Assembly: GCF_002419815.1 (NCBI RefSeq)
Contig: NZ_DIGV01000013.1
Span: 16,878 to 80,877, forward strand
DNA length: 64,000 nt
Direction: 5' to 3'
Origin: Brevundimonas sp. UBA5713
GTDB taxonomy: Bacteria; Pseudomonadota; Alphaproteobacteria; Caulobacterales; Caulobacteraceae
In this document: positions 42,480 through 50,200 of the stretch, one piece after another
Layout: every line of letters starts with the position of its first letter
Position numbering within the stretch: the stretch's first letter is position 1
The notes under the pieces: model-generated
Databases searched by the model: none
What the model was told of the DNA's origin: nothing
What the model saw: the letters and a program-made list of their open reading frames with translations, nothing else
Translations under genes and position numbers: made by a program

Positions 42480-43856
42480 ATGACCGTGTCATCTCTTCCT
42501 CGTCGTCGATTGCTCCAGTTTTCGGCGGTTCTGCCCTTGGTGGCGGGTGCCACGGGATGTGCCACCGCCCCGATGCGCAATGAGGGGCCGCGGTTGCGTG
42601 TGCTGGCCATTTCGGACCTGCACTCGTCTTACGGGCAGATTGCCCAGTTGCTGGCGGCCTTCCGTCGCGAAGTGGCCGACCATTCCGCGCCGCACCTGAT
42701 CGTGGTCAATGGCGACAGCTTCGAAAAGGGCAATGTGGTCTCGGTGCGCTCGGAAGGGGCTATCGACTGGGCCTTCATGGCCGAACTTCCCAAGATCGCG
42801 CCGACGATTTTCAACCTCGGCAACCATGACAATGATCTGGTGCATGATCTGCATCCCGTTGTCGCCCGCATGCGTGGGTTGGGGCTGACGGTCCTCAGCA
42901 ACATAATCGACCGCCGCACAGGTCAGCCGTATGCCGATGACTTTGCCCTGATGACCGTGGGCGGCCAGACATTGCGGGTGGCCGCCTTGGGTACGCCGTC
43001 GCTCAACTCCTACCCGGTCGAGAGCCGCGAATGGCTGACGATCCCCGATCCGGTGGAATGGGCGCAGACGCACCTTCCGACCTATCTGCGCGGCGACGGT
43101 CTAAAGCTGGTGCTCAGCCATGTCGGCGTGGTCGACGAGCGCCAGTACCTGCCTCTGTTGCCCGAGGGTTCGCTGATGGTGGGCGGGCACAACCACCTGC
43201 TGTTCACCCATCAACAGGGCGCAACCGGCTTTGTGCACACGGGCCGTTGGGGCGAAACCTATGCCGTGGCCGAATATGGTGCAGACGGCGTGGTGCAAAC
43301 CCGTCTGGTCGAGGTGAAGGCCGATGGTCCGGCAGATCCGGCGCTGGCAGCCTTGATCGGCCAAACGCTCGCAGCCCATCTGACCGATGCCGAGCGCGCC
43401 ATCATCGGCCACAATCCTCGCGCCCTGACGCTCGGCGAAACTGGCCGCGCCATCAGTGCGGGCTTCGCCCGTGAAGTGGGGGCGGACTATGGTTTTATCG
43501 GCCTGACCACCTTGGGTACGGGTCTGAAAGCGGGCTACATCGACCAATTCCACTTTGATGAAGTGGTACGTTTCGACGGCCGTTTGATGGTGGCCGAGGT
43601 GGAAGCATCGCGACTTGCGGCCATTTTGGCCTATTGCAATCAGGACGAGCCGACCCCCATCGAGCGTATGACCGGCGACTATCCGTTTGCGGCCCCCCGC
43701 GAAGAGGGGCTGGTGTTAGGCTCCACTGTGAAGCTGGTCACCACGGACTGGTGTGCCCGCAACCAGTCGAAATATTTCGGCACCACCGATCTGGCCTTTG
43801 TCGATGTAGCGACAGACGGGGTGAAGGCCGTGGCGAAGAAGGCCCTGTTAGGCTGA
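42480..43856 (+). CDS. 5'-nucleotidase/metallophosphoesterase, Tat lipoprotein
   Basis: A 458-residue protein. The start at ATG 42480 gives a signal with both a twin-arginine motif (SLPRRRLLQFSAVLPLVAG) and a lipobox (AGATGC). The calcineurin-like metallophosphatase domain follows with DLH (AISDLHSSYG), VNGDSFEKG, LGNHDNDLVHDL, LSHVGVVDE and VGGHNHLLF, giving the full two-metal site. The C-terminal 5'-nucleotidase domain (substrate specificity) has VGADYGFIGLTTLGTGLKAG and MVAEVEASRLAAIL. UshA-like enzymes hydrolyse extracellular nucleotides for phosphate and nucleoside salvage. It is divergent from a TonB-dependent receptor gene. Confidence 0.9.
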   Translation: MTVSSLPRRRLLQFSAVLPLVAGATGCATAPMRNEGPRLRVLAISDLHSSYGQIAQLLAAFRREVADHSAPHLIVVNGDSFEKGNVVSVRSEGAIDWAFMAELPKIAPTIFNLGNHDNDLVHDLHPVVARMRGLGLTVLSNIIDRRTGQPYADDFALMTVGGQTLRVAALGTPSLNSYPVESREWLTIPDPVEWAQTHLPTYLRGDGLKLVLSHVGVVDERQYLPLLPEGSLMVGGHNHLLFTHQQGATGFVHTGRWGETYAVAEYGADGVVQTRLVEVKADGPADPALAALIGQTLAAHLTDAERAIIGHNPRALTLGETGRAISAGFAREVGADYGFIGLTTLGTGLKAGYIDQFHFDEVVRFDGRLMVAEVEASRLAAILAYCNQDEPTPIERMTGDYPFAAPREEGLVLGSTVKLVTTDWCARNQSKYFGTTDLAFVDVATDGVKAVAKKALLG

Positions 43857-43860
43857 ATCT

Positions 43861-44682
43861 CTAGGCGGCGTGGCGTTTGCGGTCGGGAGCTTTGACGAAA
43901 AGCCCCTTTTGGCCCGCGACGGCGCGGAAGGCCGAGCCTTCGGCTGTCTCGCCCTGACCAAGAAACAGACAGCCATCGTCAGTTAGCGGCTTGGCCAGAT
44001 GCTCAAGGACGCCGGCGCGGTAGTCTGGCACCATGTCGCCCAGCACATAGCGGCAAAAAATCAGGTCGAACGGCCCGTCCTTGGCCAGCGCGTCCGGCAG
44101 AGGGTCCAGCAGATTGGCGCGGGCAAAGCGCACGCAGCGGCGCAACTCGTCCTTGGCCTGCCACTGGTCGTCCAGCGGCGTGAACCAGTCCAGCATGGTA
44201 CGGGCAGGCAGGCCCCGCTGGATTTCAAAACCGGTGTAAACGCCCTGCTGCGCCTTGGCGACGGCGCGCGCCGATAGGTCGGTGTTCAGGACGTCGATCC
44301 GTAACCCCTGCGACAGGGCCAGCATGGCCAGACTATAGGCCTCCTGTCCTGTGCCGCCGCCCGCGCACCAGATGCGCACGGGGCGGTCCCTGCGCGCCTT
44401 GGCCAGTACCGGCATCAGGTCGCGCCCGCACAGGTCGAACACCTTGCGGTCGCGCCGGAACCAGCTCTCGCTGTTCAGCAGGCTTTCGATCACATCCCAC
44501 GCCAGAGACCCGACCGGTCGTGACCATATCTGAGACAGCAGGGCCTCGACATTGTGATAGCCCTCGCGCCGCGCCACCGGCCCAAGCCTGTGCTCGGCCA
44601 GCTGCATCCGGTCATGGTGCAGGGCAAAGCCCGCCCGTGAGGCCATCAGGGCCTGCAGTCTCTCGAAATCCTCGGGTGTCAC
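43861..44682 (-). CDS. cheR: CheR-type protein methyltransferase
   Basis: A 273-residue CheR-family methyltransferase using SAM to methylate glutamates of chemoreceptors. The N-terminal helical domain (MTPEDFERLQALMASRAGF) is followed by the SAM domain: LNSESWFRRDRKVFDL, VRIWCAGGGTGQEAYSLAM (motif I), DVLNTDLSARAVAKAQQGVY and FDLIFCRYVLGDM. Compared with classical CheR the usual NETFFR is NSESWFRR and the NVLIYF motif is YVLGDM, so it is a divergent member. Its ATG overlaps the stop of the response regulator gene (ATGA), making them translationally coupled, and chpT lies just upstream. Confidence 0.87.
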   Translation of the reverse strand: MTPEDFERLQALMASRAGFALHHDRMQLAEHRLGPVARREGYHNVEALLSQIWSRPVGSLAWDVIESLLNSESWFRRDRKVFDLCGRDLMPVLAKARRDRPVRIWCAGGGTGQEAYSLAMLALSQGLRIDVLNTDLSARAVAKAQQGVYTGFEIQRGLPARTMLDWFTPLDDQWQAKDELRRCVRFARANLLDPLPDALAKDGPFDLIFCRYVLGDMVPDYRAGVLEHLAKPLTDDGCLFLGQGETAEGSAFRAVAGQKGLFVKAPDRKRHAA

Positions 44683-45074
44683 GCCGCGTGTCCCAGGCCG
44701 GTTTGCAGCGCCCCGATCTCGTCGATCTTGGATTGGAGGATGTCGCCGTCGAACGGCTTCATCACATAGTCATCTGCCCCCGCCGCCAGTGCGCGCGCGA
44801 TGTGGGCCGGATCGGTTTCCATGCTGCAGAACAGGATCTTGGGGTGATCGCCGTCCGCCATCTGTTTCAGCTGGTCCAGAAAGTCCATGCCGTCCATCAT
44901 CGGCATGCGCCAGTCCAGCAGGATCAGATCCGGCATCGACTGTATACATTGCTCGATGGCCTCTACGCCGTCTCCCGCTTCGACCACATCAAAGCCCAGT
45001 CCCTCGACGATGCGCCGGGCAACTTTTCGGATGATACGGCTGTCATCGACAATGAGACAAAGGCGGGCGGACAG
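44679..45074 (-). CDS. Single-domain response regulator with CTG start
   Basis: A CheY-like receiver of 131 residues if started at CTG 45074. The frame reads SARLCLIVDDSRIIRKVARR, so the acidic pair (DD), phosphoacceptor Asp (LILLDWRMPMMDGMDFL), switch Ser (ILFCSMETD) and Lys (YVMKPFDGDIL) are all intact. An in-frame TAA lies 9 bases upstream of this CTG, and no ATG, GTG or TTG exists before the acidic pair; the first canonical start (GTG at 44987) would delete beta-1 and the Asp pair. GGGGGAG lies 9 bases before the CTG. It sits between chpT and cheR, with a 4-base overlap to cheR. Confidence 0.82.
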   Translation of the reverse strand: MSARLCLIVDDSRIIRKVARRIVEGLGFDVVEAGDGVEAIEQCIQSMPDLILLDWRMPMMDGMDFLDQLKQMADGDHPKILFCSMETDPAHIARALAAGADDYVMKPFDGDILQSKIDEIGALQTGLGHAA

Positions 45075-45164
45075 GTCGAGTTACTCCCCCAAAAGCAACG
45101 TTCAAGGCCGGCTGCCTCCCCGCAGTCCGTACCCGTTTCGACCCTCATTATGCCAAAAGCGTTG

Positions 45165-45842
45165 CTATTTGGGTAGCCGTGCAATCAGAGCGACGCGACC
45201 TTCGTCGACAATGGTGTCCAATCGGCCACCGGACTCAGATACCGTCAGCCACAACCAGTAGGGCTGAACCCACTGGCCTTGCAGGCCTTCATTCAGGGCC
45301 TCGCCGCGCAAGCCTGTCAGCGCCTCGGGCTTCAGGCGGGCGCGGTTGCCTTCGGCGGTGCCGGCGATGGCCAGCATTTCGCCTTCCTCGCGGGCGTTGA
45401 TCACAGCCATGCCGCCCAGAGGCAGCGCCCCTATCGTCAGATCGGCCAGATTGATGAGGGCCCGCGCCTGCGGCTTGGACACGCTCATGTCCGGCACGCG
45501 CCATTCCATCTGTGCACGGCCCCCCTCTGTCACGCCCGCCAACAGGGTGTGCAGTTCGCTGGTCGAGAAACGCTCGGCGCTGGTCGCGGCACCAAAGGCT
45601 ACGCGGGCGAAGTTGACCAAGGACACCATTTTGCGGGCACTTTGACGGATCAGGCCCATGGCATCGTCGCGCATATCCTGCGCGGTCGGATCATCCAGCA
45701 GGTCCAAACCCGACATCACCGCACCGGCCGGGCTGATAAAATCGTGGCACAGTTTGGCGCTGATCAGCGTGGCCAGGTCGGTTCCGTTCGGCAGCGCAGC
45801 AGCTTGAGGCTGCAAGTTCTGGTTGTCGGCTGGGAAAGACAT
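45165..45842 (-). CDS. chpT: Histidine phosphotransferase ChpT
   Basis: A 225-residue HPt protein related to a histidine kinase without ATPase activity. In Caulobacter ChpT passes phosphate from CckA to CtrA and CpdR and so controls cell-cycle progression. The phosphoaccepting His is in AKLCHDFISPAGAVMSGL (residues about 30-47). The DHp-like helices continue MRDDAMGLIRQSARKMVSLV and FARVAFGAA. The C-terminal pseudo-ATPase domain ends DTIVDEGRVALIARLPK. The gene starts a small operon with a response regulator and cheR. A CtrA-like half-site lies 48-55 bp upstream. Confidence 0.93.
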   Translation of the reverse strand: MSFPADNQNLQPQAAALPNGTDLATLISAKLCHDFISPAGAVMSGLDLLDDPTAQDMRDDAMGLIRQSARKMVSLVNFARVAFGAATSAERFSTSELHTLLAGVTEGGRAQMEWRVPDMSVSKPQARALINLADLTIGALPLGGMAVINAREEGEMLAIAGTAEGNRARLKPEALTGLRGEALNEGLQGQWVQPYWLWLTVSESGGRLDTIVDEGRVALIARLPK

Positions 45843-45879
45843 GAGAAGCGGTATATCCAGAGCGGCATGCCGTCAGGCG

Positions 45880-45897
45880 TTAACATCGATTAACCAT
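45880..45897. promoter_or_regulatory. CtrA-like motif between chpT and cysQ
   Basis: TTAACATCGATTAACCAT holds two TTAA half-sites. TTAACCAT is a reported CtrA half-site, and the arrangement TTAA-N6-TTAAC is one base short of the full CtrA consensus TTAA-N7-TTAAC. It is nearly palindromic, so either divergent gene could be served. Confidence 0.45.
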
Positions 45898-45953
45898 AAC
45901 TGACCTGATTTGCGGGTTCGTTAAACCCGCCTGATCGGCTATCGGATTTGTTT

Positions 45954-46760
45954 ATGAGCGTCCCCTCCATGACCGTGCCCCAAAACCTTGAGTCCGACTT
46001 GAAATCGGGGCGGCTGGCGCTGACCATTGCGCAGATCGCCGAGGAGGCTGCCGAAGTCATCCTGCCGTTCTGGCGCACTGGCGTGGTAGCCGAACACAAG
46101 GCCGACGCCAGTCCGGTGACAGAAGCGGACCGCGCTGCCGAGGCCCATATTCTGCAACGTCTGGAGGCCGAGTGGCCCGGCGTTCAGGTGGTGGCCGAGG
46201 AAAAAGCCTCACTGGAAGGTCTGCCGCAAGACGCCGAAAGCTGGTTCTGGCTGATTGATCCGCTGGATGGCACGCGCGGTTTTGTCCAGGGGCGCGAATC
46301 CTTCACCGTGAATATCGCCTTGGTGCGCAACGGTCAGGTCGTAGCCGGTACGGTTGTGGCACCGGCCACCCAAACCAGCTGGCGCTCGGGCGGCGAGGGT
46401 GAAGGGGCTTTCCGTCGTCAGGGACAGGAGGCATGGCGCCCCATCCATGTGCGTCCTCGCCCCGACAAGGCGGTGGCCATCGTCAGCCATAGCCTGACCG
46501 ACGAAGAGGCTGACCGTCTGACCCGTCAGCATGGCTGCCGTCAGTGGCAGGCGCTGGACAGCTCGCTGAAGCTTTGCCTGATTGCCGAGGGTCGTTTTGA
46601 CGCCTATCCGCGCACCGGCCCGACCTCGGAATGGGATATTGCGGCAGGCCATGCGGTGCTGAACGCTGCCGGCGGCCGCATCATCACGCCGGATGGCCAG
46701 ACGCTGGCCTATGGAAAGTCCCGGTTCCTGAACGGGCCGTTTGTGGCCCTTGGCGGCTGA
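45954..46760 (+). CDS. cysQ: 3'(2'),5'-bisphosphate nucleotidase
   Basis: A 268-residue member of the inositol monophosphatase superfamily. Metal-binding motifs are VVAEEKASLEG, WLIDPLDGTRGFVQGRESFT and PTSEWDIAAGHAVLNAAGG; SPVTEADRAAE is also conserved. The block FDAYPRTGPTSEWD identifies the CysQ branch, which hydrolyses 3'-phosphoadenosine 5'-phosphate from sulfate assimilation. It is probably membrane associated through its N-terminus in some species. The ATG at 45954 is chosen; an ATG at 45969 is an alternative. It is divergent from chpT and stands alone. Confidence 0.92.
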   Translation: MSVPSMTVPQNLESDLKSGRLALTIAQIAEEAAEVILPFWRTGVVAEHKADASPVTEADRAAEAHILQRLEAEWPGVQVVAEEKASLEGLPQDAESWFWLIDPLDGTRGFVQGRESFTVNIALVRNGQVVAGTVVAPATQTSWRSGGEGEGAFRRQGQEAWRPIHVRPRPDKAVAIVSHSLTDEEADRLTRQHGCRQWQALDSSLKLCLIAEGRFDAYPRTGPTSEWDIAAGHAVLNAAGGRIITPDGQTLAYGKSRFLNGPFVALGG

Positions 46761-46775
46761 TCACCTGAAGGCGGA

Positions 46776-47657
46776 TCAGGCTGCGCGCACGCGGGCCATT
46801 TCCAACTGGGCGGGCAGGCTGACCGGCATGTCGCGTTCGCAGGCGGTCGCTAGACGCTCGAGATGTTCGGCAGAGGTAGGCTTGACCAAAACCCCGCCGA
46901 GGCTGAGATCCAGCAGGGCGTGGGCCAGACACAGGTCTTCGGCTTCCCAGCCGGGTATGTGTTTCAGGAACTCATAGGGCGACGGCGCGGGCGGCGGGGC
47001 ACTGGCCTTTTTGAGCATGCCAAAGAGGCCGCGCTGGGCCGGACCCGGTTCGGGCTTGGCGACAGCGAACAGTTCCGGCGGGAAATAGTCGGTGCCGAAA
47101 ATGGTCATGTTCTGCTGACGGGCCTCGCGCAGGCGACTGCGCTGTTTGGCATCCAGCAGGATGTGACAGGGCGTATGCAAAACGTCGAACAGGCTGGAGC
47201 CGATATAGATGTCCATGACGTCGGACTGGCCGCGCACGCCCAATGAACGGATGCGCTCGTCCTGACGGATGGTCTTCATGGCCGCTGCGGGCAGTTCGGC
47301 ACTGTCAGGATCGTCCAGAATAATGGTGTCGACATAGCCGAGACCCGACACCTTGGTCACGGCGGACAACACGGCATCCACGCCCTCGACGCTGAAATCG
47401 CGCCGACCGTTCGGCAGCGGGCCGATGGTCAGGGTGACATACAGCAGGTCCCGTTCGACATGGCTCAGGGCCTCACCCGTCGTACGGATCAAGGTGCGAT
47501 CCAGACTGTCGATGTGGAAGCTGTTGATGCCCTGTTCCAAGGCCGCAAAAATCAATGCGCGCGCGGCATCAGCCCCCTTGGCGGCCACAGCGGAATCCAG
47601 CACCAGAGTGATGGCGGACACCGCTGATCCAGCATGGCCGAGCGGGCGATAGCGCAT
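46776..47657 (-). CDS. Aldo/keto reductase-like pseudoenzyme
   Basis: A 293-residue protein with the aldo/keto reductase barrel pattern (MRYRPLGHAGSAVSAITLVL, ALEQGINSFHIDSLDR, GEALSHVERDLLYVTL, LGYVDTIILDDPDS). All four catalytic-tetrad positions appear lost: Asp and Tyr of FDTAxxYG are His and Asp (FHIDSLD), the Lys strand reads VTLTIG, and the His of LLHxPD is Asp (ILDDPD). It also carries a Pro/Ala-rich insertion (KKASAPPPAPSPYEF). It may have a structural or regulatory role. It starts two bases after the bolA stop, so the two are translationally linked. Confidence 0.8.
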   Translation of the reverse strand: MRYRPLGHAGSAVSAITLVLDSAVAAKGADAARALIFAALEQGINSFHIDSLDRTLIRTTGEALSHVERDLLYVTLTIGPLPNGRRDFSVEGVDAVLSAVTKVSGLGYVDTIILDDPDSAELPAAAMKTIRQDERIRSLGVRGQSDVMDIYIGSSLFDVLHTPCHILLDAKQRSRLREARQQNMTIFGTDYFPPELFAVAKPEPGPAQRGLFGMLKKASAPPPAPSPYEFLKHIPGWEAEDLCLAHALLDLSLGGVLVKPTSAEHLERLATACERDMPVSLPAQLEMARVRAA

Positions 47658-47659
47658 GG

Positions 47660-47902
47660 TTAGGCCATCTCCGCAGGCGTCTTGGCGGTGAAGCTGATGG
47701 CGTGGAGCACCGTGCCTAGCTGACCCTTGAAGGCCTTCTGGCACAGTCGTTCGCGCATGACGCGGCTTTGACCCTCAAAGGCCGAGGACACGATCACAGC
47801 GCGATAGTGGTCGTTGTCGCCAGCAGTATCTTCCAGCTCGATCTGGGCATCGGGGAAGGCTTCCAGCAGATAACCGCGAACGGTATCGGGGGACATGGGC
47901 AT
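47660..47902 (-). CDS. bolA: BolA-family protein
   Basis: An 80-residue BolA/IbaG-like protein. The class motif is DHYRAVIVSSAFEGQSRVMR, followed by LCQKAFKGQLGTVLHAISFT with the invariant His that ligates a 2Fe-2S cluster together with a monothiol glutaredoxin. Such proteins take part in iron-sulfur trafficking and stress-linked morphology. No glutaredoxin gene is adjacent. It is directly followed by the aldo/keto reductase-like gene. Confidence 0.93.
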   Translation of the reverse strand: MPMSPDTVRGYLLEAFPDAQIELEDTAGDNDHYRAVIVSSAFEGQSRVMRERLCQKAFKGQLGTVLHAISFTAKTPAEMA

Positions 47903-47962
47903 GGCGAGACTCTTGAACCGGTTTTGTACTGTCTCAGCAAATAGTGTGCCGCGGGGATAAAG

Positions 47963-48496
47963 TCAGCCGCCCATGCGGGCGAAACGCGGCCGTTCGTACA
48001 AATCTACTACCGATCCGGAATACTCGCCTTGGGAGTAGGGCCTAAAGCCGCTCCTCAGAGCCAGCCGGATCGAGGGCTGGTTCTGCGGAGAGATCATACA
48101 CACTGTTCGAACCTTGGCTATATTCTGGTCAGACCAAGCTAAAGCTGCGGTTAAGGCTTCGGCTGCCAGACCTTTCCCGTGAAAGTCCGACCGCAGCCCC
48201 CAGCCGACTTCGGGTGCGTCGAAAGGCGGTTCCAGACTGCGACGGTAGTCGAACAGACCCACACTGCCGACATGCTGGCCTGTTTCGCTCAGGCGGATGG
48301 CCCAGTTGCCAAAACCCATGGCGCTCCAATGGCCGATATCGCGCAGCAGGCGGGTCCAGATTTCTTCCTCGGTCAGAATGCGGCCCGAGGTAAAGCGCGT
48401 GAAATCCTCGTCGCGCCACAAGGTGAGCAGGTCGTCCATATCCGCCAGCGACAGCGGCGTCAGGGTCAGGCGCTCGGTTTGAATAATGTGGGTCAC
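47963..48496 (-). CDS. RimJ/RimL-type GNAT acetyltransferase
   Basis: A 177-residue N-acetyltransferase. Features: IQTERLTLTPLSLADMDDLL at the start, NWAIRLSETGQHVGSVGLFD, EVGWGLRSDFHGKGLAAEAL (acetyl-CoA loop), and RTVCMISPQNQPSIRLALRSGF. These proteins acetylate ribosomal protein N-termini, antibiotics or small amines; the target here is unknown. Its GTG start overlaps the stop of radC (GTGA, 4 bases), so translation is coupled. Confidence 0.88.
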   Translation of the reverse strand: MTHIIQTERLTLTPLSLADMDDLLTLWRDEDFTRFTSGRILTEEEIWTRLLRDIGHWSAMGFGNWAIRLSETGQHVGSVGLFDYRRSLEPPFDAPEVGWGLRSDFHGKGLAAEALTAALAWSDQNIAKVRTVCMISPQNQPSIRLALRSGFRPYSQGEYSGSVVDLYERPRFARMGG

Positions 48497-49224
48497 ATCA
48501 AGCCTAGCTGTTTGAAACTGGCCACGCCATGGCGGCCCACAATCAGATGGTCGTGAACCTGGATCTCCAGCGAGCGGGCGGCCTCGATGACCTGTTTGGT
48601 CATGTCGATGTCGGCGCGGCTGGGGGTCGGGTCACCGGAGGGGTGATTGTGTACGATGATGAGGGCGCTGGAGGATAGCTCCAGTGCACGCCGCACCACT
48701 TCGCGCGGATAGACGGGCGCGTGATCGACCGTGCCTTTGTTCTGGACCTCGTCGCGGATCAGCTGGTTCTTGCGATCCAGATAAAGCACCCGGAACTGTT
48801 CGCGCGGCTCATGCTGAAGGGCCAGCCGCACATAGGACAGTAGCGCTGTCCATGAGGATATGACGGTACGCTTGGTGGCCTCTTCCAAAGCAACGCGGCG
48901 GGCCACTTCCTGAAGGGCGCACAGGTCCAGAGCCGTCTCCTTGCCGACCGCCTTGGTACGGCCTTTGATGTCTGTGGCCTTGACGGTGGTCATATCCTCG
49001 ACCGAAGCGGCCAGCACACCGGACAGTGAGCCAAACCGGTCCAGCAGGGCCTTGGCGATGGGTTTGACATCCCCTTGCGGCTGGCTGCGGAACAGGAACA
49101 GCTCAAGAAGCTCATAGTCGGGCAGGGCGGGCAGGCCTCCGTCGCGGGCGCGCGCCCTCAAGCGATCGCGGTGGCCCAGATGATGCGGTTTGGCCGCCTT
49201 TTTGGAGGGGTCCTGATCGTACAT
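48493..49224 (-). CDS. radC: RadC family protein (MPN/JAB1 domain)
   Basis: A 243-residue RadC/YicR-type protein from the ATG at 49224. The N-terminal helix-hairpin-helix part begins HHLGHRDRLRARARDGGLPA and LPDYELLELFLF. The C-terminal MPN+/JAMM metal site is IVHNHPSGDPTPSRADIDMT with the upstream Glu of the family in HEPREQFRVLYLDRKN. The name RadC is historical; a DNA repair role has been disputed and the family may be a metallo-isopeptidase-like enzyme. It lies downstream of map, separated by a terminator. Confidence 0.93.
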   Translation of the reverse strand: MYDQDPSKKAAKPHHLGHRDRLRARARDGGLPALPDYELLELFLFRSQPQGDVKPIAKALLDRFGSLSGVLAASVEDMTTVKATDIKGRTKAVGKETALDLCALQEVARRVALEEATKRTVISSWTALLSYVRLALQHEPREQFRVLYLDRKNQLIRDEVQNKGTVDHAPVYPREVVRRALELSSSALIIVHNHPSGDPTPSRADIDMTKQVIEAARSLEIQVHDHLIVGRHGVASFKQLGLM

Positions 49225-49317
49225 GCACGCCTTTCCTGCGGCGTGGAGACTATCGCAAAACACCGATCTGTATAGAGCTTTGCCGTAAGCGGATGCGGTA
49301 TGCGGGCGGGCCCAAGA

Positions 49318-49352
49318 CAAAGGCCGCCGGATGGATCATCCGGCGGCCTTAT
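49318..49352 (-). terminator. Terminator of map
   Basis: AGGCCGCCGGATG (49321-49333) pairs perfectly with CATCCGGCGGCCT (49337-49349) with a 3-base loop. On the minus strand it is followed by TTGTCTTGG. It lies 30 bp after the map stop. Confidence 0.82.
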
Positions 49353-49378
49353 TAAATGACGTTTATGGTTTGATCCGA

Positions 49379-50200
49379 TCAGAAGGTCGGACGGAAAATG
49401 CCCTTCGGCGACAGGGTGAAGATTTCCAGACCGTCCTCGGTGACACCGATGGTGTGCTCGCACTGCGACGACAGCGACTTGTCGCGGGTCACGGCGGTCC
49501 ACCCATCGGACAGAACCTTCACGCCCGGCTTGCCCAGATTCACCATCGGCTCGACGGTGAAGAACATGCCCGGCTTGAGTACGGCACCCTCGCCGCGACG
49601 GCCGTAGTGCAGCACGTTCGGCGTGTCGTGGAAGACGCGACCAATGCCGTGTCCGCAGAAGTCACGCACCACGCTCATACGTTGGGCCTCGACAAACTTC
49701 TGGATGGCATAGCCGATGTCGCCAAAGGTATTGCCCGGTTTGACCTGGGCCAGACCCAGTTCCAGCGATTCATAGGTGACATCGATCAGACGCTTGGAGC
49801 GGGCATTGATTTCGCCCACCGGATACATGCGGCTGGAATCGCCGTGCCAGCCGTCAACGATGACGGTGTGGTCGATATTGACGATGTCGCCTTCCTTCAG
49901 AACCTTGTCGCCCGGAATGCCGTGGCAGACGACGTGGTTGATCGAGGTGCAGATCGTCTTCTCATAGCCCTTATAGCCGAGGCAGGCGGGGATGCCGCCG
50001 TTGTCGAGGGTGAACTCGCGAACCAGATCGTCCAGCTCGCCCGTGGTCACGCCCGGCTTGACGTGCTCGGTGATCATATCCAGCGCCTCTGCCACCAGAC
50101 GGCCAGCCTTGCGCATGCCTTCGAAATCCTCCGGCGTGTGGATGCGGATTTCGTGGCTACGGACCAAGACGTCGGTTTCCAGTTCGGGCGTTTCGTACAT
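49379..50200 (-). CDS. map: Methionine aminopeptidase, type I
   Basis: A 273-residue enzyme that removes the initiator Met from nascent proteins after deformylation. The five metal ligands are recognisable in NIDHTVIVDGWHGDSSRMY (two Asp), CGHGIGRVFHDTPNVLHY (His), MFFTVEPMVNLG (Glu) and QCEHTIGVTEDGLEIFT (Glu). The substrate His region is TSINHVVCHGIPG. The N-terminus has an extra 10-20 residues (MYETPELETDVLVR) relative to E. coli, typical of alphaproteobacteria. Confidence 0.97.
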   Translation of the reverse strand: MYETPELETDVLVRSHEIRIHTPEDFEGMRKAGRLVAEALDMITEHVKPGVTTGELDDLVREFTLDNGGIPACLGYKGYEKTICTSINHVVCHGIPGDKVLKEGDIVNIDHTVIVDGWHGDSSRMYPVGEINARSKRLIDVTYESLELGLAQVKPGNTFGDIGYAIQKFVEAQRMSVVRDFCGHGIGRVFHDTPNVLHYGRRGEGAVLKPGMFFTVEPMVNLGKPGVKVLSDGWTAVTRDKSLSSQCEHTIGVTEDGLEIFTLSPKGIFRPTF

